A stretch of DNA of 20,157 nt, taken from contig CAYXIM010000028.1 in assembly GCA_964465385.1 (NCBI GenBank), positions 1 through 20,157 on the forward strand. The letters are read 5' to 3'. The position numbers and the translations under genes are program-made. The notes under the pieces were generated by a model that ran no database searches, was not told the origin of the DNA, and worked only from the letters and a program-made list of their open reading frames with translations. Origin of the DNA: JAAYBY01 sp964465385. Lineage in GTDB: Bacteria; Bacillota; Clostridia; Saccharofermentanales; UBA5734. This document shows positions 14,924 to 20,157 of the stretch, in pieces; position 1 is the stretch's first letter, and each line of letters opens with the position of its first letter.

Positions 14924-16474
14924 TTGGAAAACTATATTCTGGAAATGCAAGACATCACCAAGACATTTCCCGGAGTTGTTGCGTTAAACAAGGTCAGCTT
15001 TAAAGTCAAAAGAGGCGAGATTCACTGTCTGGTAGGTGAGAACGGTGCCGGTAAATCCACCCTCATGAAGGTGCTTTCAGGCATTTACCCACACGGTGAT
15101 TATGAAGGTTCTTTGCTGGTTGAAGGTGAGGAACAGCGCTTCCGCTCGGTGCGCGACAGTGAAGAAGCCGGCATTGCCATCATCAGCCAGGAACTGGCCC
15201 TGATGCCGGAACTGCCCGTCTATGAAAATATTTTCTTTGGACATGAAATCATGAAAGGCCGCCTGATAGACTGGAACCGCACCATCATTGAGGCCGACAA
15301 AATCCTTAAACGTATTAAATTGAACATCAACCCTGCTGAAAAAGTAGGCAACCTGCGCGTGGGCCACCAGCAACTGGTCGAAATTGGCCAGACGCTGAGC
15401 AAGAATGCCCGCGTGGTTATTTTAGACGAGCCGACTTCTTCACTCAATGAGGCTGAGAGTGAAAACCTGCTCGAGCTCTTGCGCGGCTTAAAAGCTGAGG
15501 GCGTGACCATCATCATGATTTCACACCGCCTGGCAGAAGTGGTTGAGATTGCTGACACCATCACCGTCTTACGTGACGGCGCAACCATCTGCTCCATGGA
15601 CGCCACACAAGCCCCCGTGACAGAACGGGAGATTGTCAAGCACATGGTTGGTCGTGAGATTGAAAACATCTACCCAGAACGGGACTCTGAAATCAGTGAT
15701 GAGGTTGTTTTTGAGGTGAGGAACTGGTCGGTTAACGATCCCAAAACCGGCAGGCCTTTGCTCAAAGACATCAATCTGAACGTCCGCAGGGGAGAAATTG
15801 TTGGTTTGGCGGGCCTGATGGGTGCCGGCCGAACGGAGCTGGCCCTGAGCTTGTTTGGCAACACACCTGGCTTTCAGCTGACTGAAGGTGAGGTCCGGGT
15901 GGATGGCAAGCAGACGACCCTTAAAACGCCCATGGCCGCTTTGAAACAAGGGGTGGCCTATGCGACAGAGGACCGCAAACGGGACGGCCTGATTTTGATC
16001 CAGGATGTCAAATTCAACATCACGGTGTCCAACCTCACGGGGATCATGCGTAACAAGATGATCAACGAGAAAGAAGAGATTGTAGTGGCCAACCGCTACA
16101 AAGAAGAGCTGGATATCCGCACACCGACCGTTCAACAAAAGGTGCTCAACCTGTCAGGTGGCAACCAGCAGAAGGTGTCGCTGGCCAGGCAGCTGTTTAC
16201 AGAGCCCAGGCTCTTGATTCTCGACGAGCCCACGCGAGGCATTGATGTGGGCGCCAAATATGAGATCTATTCTCTGATGAACCAGATGGTTGCGGACGGT
16301 ATGTCCATCATCATGATTTCGTCAGAGCTTTTGGAAATTATCGGTATGAGTGATCGGGTGTACGTGATGGCCGATGGCCGCATTACAGGCGAATTAGACA
16401 AAGAGGCATTCAGTGAAGAAAGCATTATGGAGCTTGCCACCACGATAGACCACGCAAAGGAGAAGGAAGGATGA
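14924..16474 (+). CDS. mmsA: Sugar ABC importer ATPase with two ATPase domains (MmsA/GguA-like)
   Basis: This 516-residue tandem ATPase energises monosaccharide import. Domain 1 has Walker A GENGAGKS (38-45), a degenerate signature LRVGHQQ (144-150), Walker B VVILDEPTSSL (164-174) and H201. Domain 2 has a degenerate Walker A GLMGAGRT (297-304), an intact signature LSGGNQQ (410-416) and Walker B LLILDEPTRGID (430-441). This alternation of good and degenerate motifs is normal for the RbsA/MglA/MmsA class. The start is TTG at 14924, supported by AAGGGG at 14911-14916; no ATG lies at the right place. The stop overlaps the permease start by 4 nt (ATGA). The symbol follows the multiple-monosaccharide transporter naming and is by similarity only. 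Confidence 0.93.
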   Translation: MENYILEMQDITKTFPGVVALNKVSFKVKRGEIHCLVGENGAGKSTLMKVLSGIYPHGDYEGSLLVEGEEQRFRSVRDSEEAGIAIISQELALMPELPVYENIFFGHEIMKGRLIDWNRTIIEADKILKRIKLNINPAEKVGNLRVGHQQLVEIGQTLSKNARVVILDEPTSSLNEAESENLLELLRGLKAEGVTIIMISHRLAEVVEIADTITVLRDGATICSMDATQAPVTEREIVKHMVGREIENIYPERDSEISDEVVFEVRNWSVNDPKTGRPLLKDINLNVRRGEIVGLAGLMGAGRTELALSLFGNTPGFQLTEGEVRVDGKQTTLKTPMAALKQGVAYATEDRKRDGLILIQDVKFNITVSNLTGIMRNKMINEKEEIVVANRYKEELDIRTPTVQQKVLNLSGGNQQKVSLARQLFTEPRLLILDEPTRGIDVGAKYEIYSLMNQMVADGMSIIMISSELLEIIGMSDRVYVMADGRITGELDKEAFSEESIMELATTIDHAKEKEG

Positions 16475-17670
16475 CCAATTCGAAACCGCAATCGGGAATC
16501 TGGCAAGAAGTTGCTTCGCTGATGCTATCGAACCTACGCAACTATGCCATGTATATTGCCCTGGGCGTTATTTTCATCTTTTTTAACATTACGACCAAAG
16601 GTGCTTTTTTGACGGCACGCAACATCACCAACCTGGTTAATCAGACCGGCTACATTGCTGTGATTGCTGTGGGCATGACCTTGATTTTGATCCTGCAGCA
16701 AATTGACTTGTCTGTTGGTTACCTGGCGGGCTTTTTTGGGGGCAGCGCAGCTGTCTTAATGAAAAGCGGCATGAACGTCTGGGCTGTTGTCACCCTCATG
16801 CTGGCCGGAGGCATCTTGCTGGGGCTCGTTCAAGGGGTCATCGTTGGCAAGATCGGGGTGCCTGCCTTTGTCACCACCCTGGCCGGGCACTTTATCTTCA
16901 GGGGCCTGCTGACCCTGGTCACTGAAAAAACGGGCACGGTTCAAATCGGCAACAAAGCCTTTGTCACCTTGTCAAACGGCTTTATCCCCTCACTCTTCAT
17001 GGTGGGTGGACGACATGGCAGCGCTTTGGTGCTGGGCGTCGTGGCCATCCTGATCTTGATCTTTTTGCAGATCAATGAGCGCAGGGATTTGAAACGCTAT
17101 GACTTTTATGTCACACCCCTGCCTTTGTTTGTTTTCCAGATTCTCTTCTTCTCCGCTTTGGTCGGTGCCTTGACCTATGTCTTGTCCGGCTACAACGGGA
17201 TTTCCTGGACCATCATCATTGTGGTGGCTGTCGCAGCCATTTACAACTTCATGCTTAACAAGACACGCCTGGGCCGTTACGTTTATGGGTCGGGCGGCAA
17301 CCGGGAAGCGGCGACGCTGGCCGGTATCAACGTCAGAAAAATTGTGATCTTCGCCTTTGCGTCTGTTGGCCTCATGTCTGCCCTGGGCGGCATCCTCTAT
17401 GCCTCTCGCCTGCAGTCGGCCACACCCACCGCAGGCAGCGGCTTTGAGCTGGATGCCATTGCCTCCTGTTTCATCGGTGGCGTGTCCACATCTGGCGGTG
17501 TCGGCAAGGTCATCAACAGCATCATCGGCGCCTTCGTCATCATGTCTTTGACCAACGGCCTCAACTTGATGAGTGTGGGTATTTCTTACCAGTACATCAT
17601 CAAAGGCGCCATTTTCGTTATTGCCGTCGCATTCGACGTGCACTCACAAGGGAGAAAAGCCATCGGGTAA
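16471..17670 (+). CDS. mmsB: Sugar ABC importer permease (MmsB/GguB-like)
   Basis: This 399-residue membrane protein of the BPD_transp_2 family has about ten hydrophobic segments. It has IDLSVG (78-83) and VPAFVTTLAG (130-139), both typical of ribose/xylose/ChvE-type permeases, and a cytoplasmic loop GSGGNREAATLAGI near 273-286 that contacts the ATPase. The longer insert in the middle (ERRDLKRYDFYVTPLPLF) matches the extended GguB/MmsB subgroup rather than RbsC. ATG 16471 overlaps the ATPase stop (ATGA) and follows GGAGAAGGAAGG, so the two are translationally coupled. Confidence 0.93.
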   Translation: MTNSKPQSGIWQEVASLMLSNLRNYAMYIALGVIFIFFNITTKGAFLTARNITNLVNQTGYIAVIAVGMTLILILQQIDLSVGYLAGFFGGSAAVLMKSGMNVWAVVTLMLAGGILLGLVQGVIVGKIGVPAFVTTLAGHFIFRGLLTLVTEKTGTVQIGNKAFVTLSNGFIPSLFMVGGRHGSALVLGVVAILILIFLQINERRDLKRYDFYVTPLPLFVFQILFFSALVGALTYVLSGYNGISWTIIIVVAVAAIYNFMLNKTRLGRYVYGSGGNREAATLAGINVRKIVIFAFASVGLMSALGGILYASRLQSATPTAGSGFELDAIASCFIGGVSTSGGVGKVINSIIGAFVIMSLTNGLNLMSVGISYQYIIKGAIFVIAVAFDVHSQGRKAIG

Positions 17671-17720
17671 TGAAGCACGCTTCAGATGGTTTGGAACAAC
17701 AGCAGAGATGGCAACCAAGC

Positions 17721-17754
17721 CAGCCGGTTGGTACCCCATTGCCGGCTGAACCGG
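17721..17754 (+). repeat. Alternative hairpins before the isomerase-like gene
   Basis: CAGCCGG (17721-17727) pairs with CCGGCTG (17742-17748). Alternatively CCGGTT (17724-17729) pairs with AACCGG (17749-17754). The two pairings exclude each other, and both lie just before the AAGGAG site at 17764-17769. No T-tract follows. Confidence 0.55.
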
Positions 17755-17776
17755 TTCAAGATGAAAGGAGATGTAC

Positions 17777-19132
17777 ATGGGTAAAAAAATTGGATTTGTC
17801 GCATTCGGTGAGGTGAACACACCTTATGAAAAGATTGAGGAGCTGTACGAAGACGCCCTGAAAACGGCCAAAGGCCTGGCCGACCAGGTCACAGACGGAG
17901 GCATCGTCATTGACGACCCCGCCTATGAGACAGCTGATGCAGCGATCGCAAAATTAAAGGGTGCTGACATGGACTGCCTGATCGTTTGTGTGACAGGCTG
18001 GATCCCCACGCATGCGGTTATCCGCGTGATCGACCCCTTCCGCCACATCCCCATGCTTTTGTGGGGCCTTTGCGGCTGGCGTGATGGCGACAGGATCGTC
18101 ACGACGGCACCGCAGGCAGGCACAACAGCCTTGCGTCCGGCTATGGAAGCGCTGGGCTTCACCTTCAAATACGTTTACAACATCATCGGCAAGCCGGTTC
18201 CGGTTGAAAAGCTTCAGGCTTATGTGGATGCCAGCTACGCCGTCGCCAAACTGAGAACCGCCCGCATCGGCACCATGGGCTACCGTGACATGCTTTTGTA
18301 TGGCACACAGTTTGAAGGCAACTCCCTGCGCGGCGAAATTGGCGTTGAAGTCGAACCCTTTGAGATGCTGGAGATGGTCCAAACCTTGGACACCCTGGAT
18401 CCTGACAAAGTGGCGGAAGGCGTTCAGTTCGTCAAAGACAACTGGAAGATTCTCAAGCCTTGTGATGATTCCGTCATTGAAAACGGGGTCAAATATGCGC
18501 TGGCCATCGGTAAGAAAATTGAAGAGCGTGGCTTTGAAGCCATCACCCTGATTGACGTTGACGGCATGAAAAAACTGCTGGGCTTCCCGCCGGCCATGGT
18601 CTTCATGCTGCTGGACCATTACTATGGCGTCTTGACCGTACCGGAAAACGACATCATGGGCGCCGTCATGCAGCTGATCCTCAAGTACATCACTGGCGGC
18701 ATTGTGCCTTATCTGGAGTACTATGAGTTCTTCGAAGACAGCATGCTGATTGGTGTACCCGACTACATTCCGGCCATGGCCACAGATGGTGATGTGGAGA
18801 TGCTGCCGACCGCCTTCGGCCTGCTCAGTGCATCGTTGCTGAACGTGTCCAAGGTCCGCAAAGGCTATGTCACCTGTGCCAGGCTGGTTTATTTGAACGG
18901 CGAGTACAAGATGCACCTGTATACCGCCAAAGCCGAAGCTCCGCCCAAGTGGGAAGAGTACGGCTGGGACGCACCGGCGCCGCAACTGCCGAGCCTGACC
19001 GTCTACCCGGATTCGTGCACAGTCGAAGAGTTTGCACAGAAGGTGTCCAGCCAGCACGTTATCGTCGGATACGGCGACTACACAGAAGCCCTGCACGACC
19101 TGTGCAGCATCCTGGGTATTCCCGTCTTCTGA
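17777..19132 (+). CDS. FucI/AraA-superfamily sugar isomerase-like protein
   Basis: This 451-residue cytoplasmic protein resembles the L-fucose/L-arabinose isomerase family (COG2407 type). It has an N-terminal Rossmann-like part, the central segments GTQFEGNSLRGEIGVEVEPFEM and VPENDIMGAVMQLILKYITGG, and the closing HVIVGYGDYTEALHDLCSILGIP. By recall of the family, the acidic metal ligands may correspond to E290 and E314. The histidine-containing WHCG-like stretch reads GVPDYIPA (326-333), so the expected metal-binding histidine appears absent. ATG 17777 is preferred over ATG 17771 because AAGGAG at 17764-17769 is 7 nt before it. It follows the transporter genes by about 106 nt and probably acts on the imported sugar or a derivative. 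The exact reaction is unknown. Confidence 0.8.
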   Translation: MGKKIGFVAFGEVNTPYEKIEELYEDALKTAKGLADQVTDGGIVIDDPAYETADAAIAKLKGADMDCLIVCVTGWIPTHAVIRVIDPFRHIPMLLWGLCGWRDGDRIVTTAPQAGTTALRPAMEALGFTFKYVYNIIGKPVPVEKLQAYVDASYAVAKLRTARIGTMGYRDMLLYGTQFEGNSLRGEIGVEVEPFEMLEMVQTLDTLDPDKVAEGVQFVKDNWKILKPCDDSVIENGVKYALAIGKKIEERGFEAITLIDVDGMKKLLGFPPAMVFMLLDHYYGVLTVPENDIMGAVMQLILKYITGGIVPYLEYYEFFEDSMLIGVPDYIPAMATDGDVEMLPTAFGLLSASLLNVSKVRKGYVTCARLVYLNGEYKMHLYTAKAEAPPKWEEYGWDAPAPQLPSLTVYPDSCTVEEFAQKVSSQHVIVGYGDYTEALHDLCSILGIPVF

Positions 19133-19165
19133 TCGAATCGAACCTGTACAAACAACCAAGAATGA

Positions 19166-19198
19166 GGCCTGGCGTGCAAGATACTTGCGCGCCAGGCC
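19166..19198 (+). repeat. Strong hairpin between isomerase-like and NagB-like genes
   Basis: GGCCTGGCGTGCAAG (19166-19180) pairs with CTTGCGCGCCAGGCC (19184-19198) over 15 positions with one G-U pair and an ATA loop. No T-tract follows. The next gene starts about 50 nt later, so it is more likely a message-stability or partial-termination element than a full terminator. Confidence 0.75.
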
Positions 19199-19246
19199 CA
19201 TCCTATTGGAGAATGGCCCAAAACCAAGCAAGCAGGAGGAACCCCT

Positions 19247-20157
19247 ATGAGCGAATTTGTTTTTGATCCAGCACCGTTTGTACCGTTTAAAGACCAAGAA
19301 GCCTTGAAAAAAGCACGTTCTATTCATGGCAAAGACCTGGAAGCCTGTTCGAACGACAAGATGACCGTCAAGGTGGTGATGAACCCGCACCCCATTATCA
19401 TCGGCGACCTGTTTACACGAATCAAGTACTCTGACGATCAGGATGTCAAGCAGGTGTTCATTTTAGGAAACCCGGAACCTGAGACCTACATCCCAGTGGC
19501 TGAACTGATCAACCTACACCGGGTCAACTGTCGCAACGTGCATGTCTTTGCCATGGACGAGTGGGCAGACCAGGACGGCAACATTGCTCCGCTTTCCTAC
19601 AAGGCCAGCCTGTCCAGGGCCATGGTTGAGTTCTTGTACAAGCAAATTGACGAAGACCTGCGCATGCCGCTTGAACAACTGTATTATCCAACCAACGAAA
19701 ACATCGGCCACTATTCGGATCTGATCACCGAAACCGGAGAAGGCGGCGCAGATGTGTGTTATTCCAGCCCGGGTTGGGCCGGCCATGTGGCCTTTGTGGA
19801 TCCCGTTGAGGAATTTATCACCGAAGATATTGATGCCTATTTAAAGCAGGATGCCCGCCTCTTGTCGCTGCATCCGCTGACCATCGCCCAAAACTCCCTT
19901 CATGGCTTTTTTGGCCAGAGCGGTGATTTGGCCTCTGTTCCGCCAAAAGCGGCCACCATTGGCCCGGCAGATGTGGCCCGTGCCAGAAAACGCCTTGAAA
20001 TTCACGCTCTCTTAACCAACAACACCTTCTCTTCCTGGCAGCGCATGACGTCCCGGCTGGTTGTTGCCGGCCCGGTAACCCCGCTGGTCCCCAGCTCCAT
20101 TTTTCAGGTGCTTGAATCTATGGTCTACATCAGCGATGAAGTCGCGGCGCCCTTTGA
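19247..20157 (+). CDS. NagB-superfamily (glucosamine-6-phosphate isomerase-like) protein, 3' end cut
   Basis: The frame is open from ATG 19247 to the window end (303 complete codons plus two bases), so the C-terminus is missing. AGGAGGA upstream supports the start. The fold markers of glucosamine-6-phosphate deaminase / 6-phosphogluconolactonase proteins are present. VFAMDEW (100-106) matches FNMDEY, with D104 at the position of E. coli NagB D72. PGWAGHVAFVDP (175-186) matches GNDGHIAFNEP, and PKAATIGP (233-240) matches the ALTVG stretch. Against NagB, H143 is kept as H180, but D141 becomes A178 and E148 becomes D185. The protein is already longer than NagB (about 266 residues). Ordinary deaminase activity is therefore doubtful. 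It is the last visible gene of the sugar operon. Confidence 0.82.
   Translation, partial: MSEFVFDPAPFVPFKDQEALKKARSIHGKDLEACSNDKMTVKVVMNPHPIIIGDLFTRIKYSDDQDVKQVFILGNPEPETYIPVAELINLHRVNCRNVHVFAMDEWADQDGNIAPLSYKASLSRAMVEFLYKQIDEDLRMPLEQLYYPTNENIGHYSDLITETGEGGADVCYSSPGWAGHVAFVDPVEEFITEDIDAYLKQDARLLSLHPLTIAQNSLHGFFGQSGDLASVPPKAATIGPADVARARKRLEIHALLTNNTFSSWQRMTSRLVVAGPVTPLVPSSIFQVLESMVYISDEVAAPF

Noticed and set aside
15353..15376. Degenerate ABC signature in the first ATPase domain, and degenerate Walker A in the second
   Set aside because: This is the normal asymmetry of RbsA/MglA/MmsA-type tandem ATPases, not a sign of inactivation.
17954..19390. A 478-codon open frame on the minus strand
   Set aside because: It is antisense to the isomerase-like gene and the NagB-like start. 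It is rich in His, Gln, Phe and Val, has no ribosome binding site or domain, and is a shadow of the sense codon pattern.

Overview
The window reads as a chromosomal segment of an anaerobic, fermentative Bacillota (Firmicutes), most likely a Clostridia-type organism. The grounds are strong AGGAGG-type ribosome binding sites, sigma-A promoters with 17-bp spacers, separate secD and secF genes, acetate kinase, a DUF438/hemerythrin/PAS protein, and a lipoprotein-based sugar ABC transporter. Base composition is moderately GC-rich by eye. The rank assignment is inference; no rRNA or other phylogenetic marker is present. I see no insertion sequence, phage gene, CRISPR array or tRNA.

Left part (1-5125): the C-terminal end of a condensation-fold (alcohol acetyltransferase-like) protein is coupled to a zinc-ribbon membrane protein. 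Next comes an exported SH3b-SH3b-NlpC/P60 cell-wall hydrolase with its own consensus promoter and terminator. Then secD and secF overlap by 17 nt and end at a bidirectional terminator.

Middle part (5148-13264): acetate kinase and an MsbA-type ABC exporter lie on the minus strand. Divergent from them on the plus strand are a SerB-like HAD phosphatase, a DUF438-hemerythrin-PAS protein and a SAM methyltransferase. The methyltransferase overlaps a convergent MATE efflux gene by 63 nt. A YbaK/EbsC-type deacylase is divergent from the MATE gene. These are mostly single-gene units, each with a recognisable promoter.

Right part (13265-20157): a near-perfect promoter at 13322-13350 precedes an unusually long (about 385 nt), hairpin-rich leader. 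It leads into a sugar operon of ChvE-like lipoprotein, dual ATPase (mmsA-like), permease (mmsB-like), FucI/AraA-superfamily isomerase-like protein and NagB-superfamily protein, the last cut by the window end. The transporter should bring in a monosaccharide and the two cytoplasmic proteins should process it. However, both enzymes appear to lack residues regarded as catalytic or metal-binding in their superfamilies. Stable hairpins without T-tracts sit in the larger gaps between operon genes. This operon and its leader are the best candidates for undescribed biology here.
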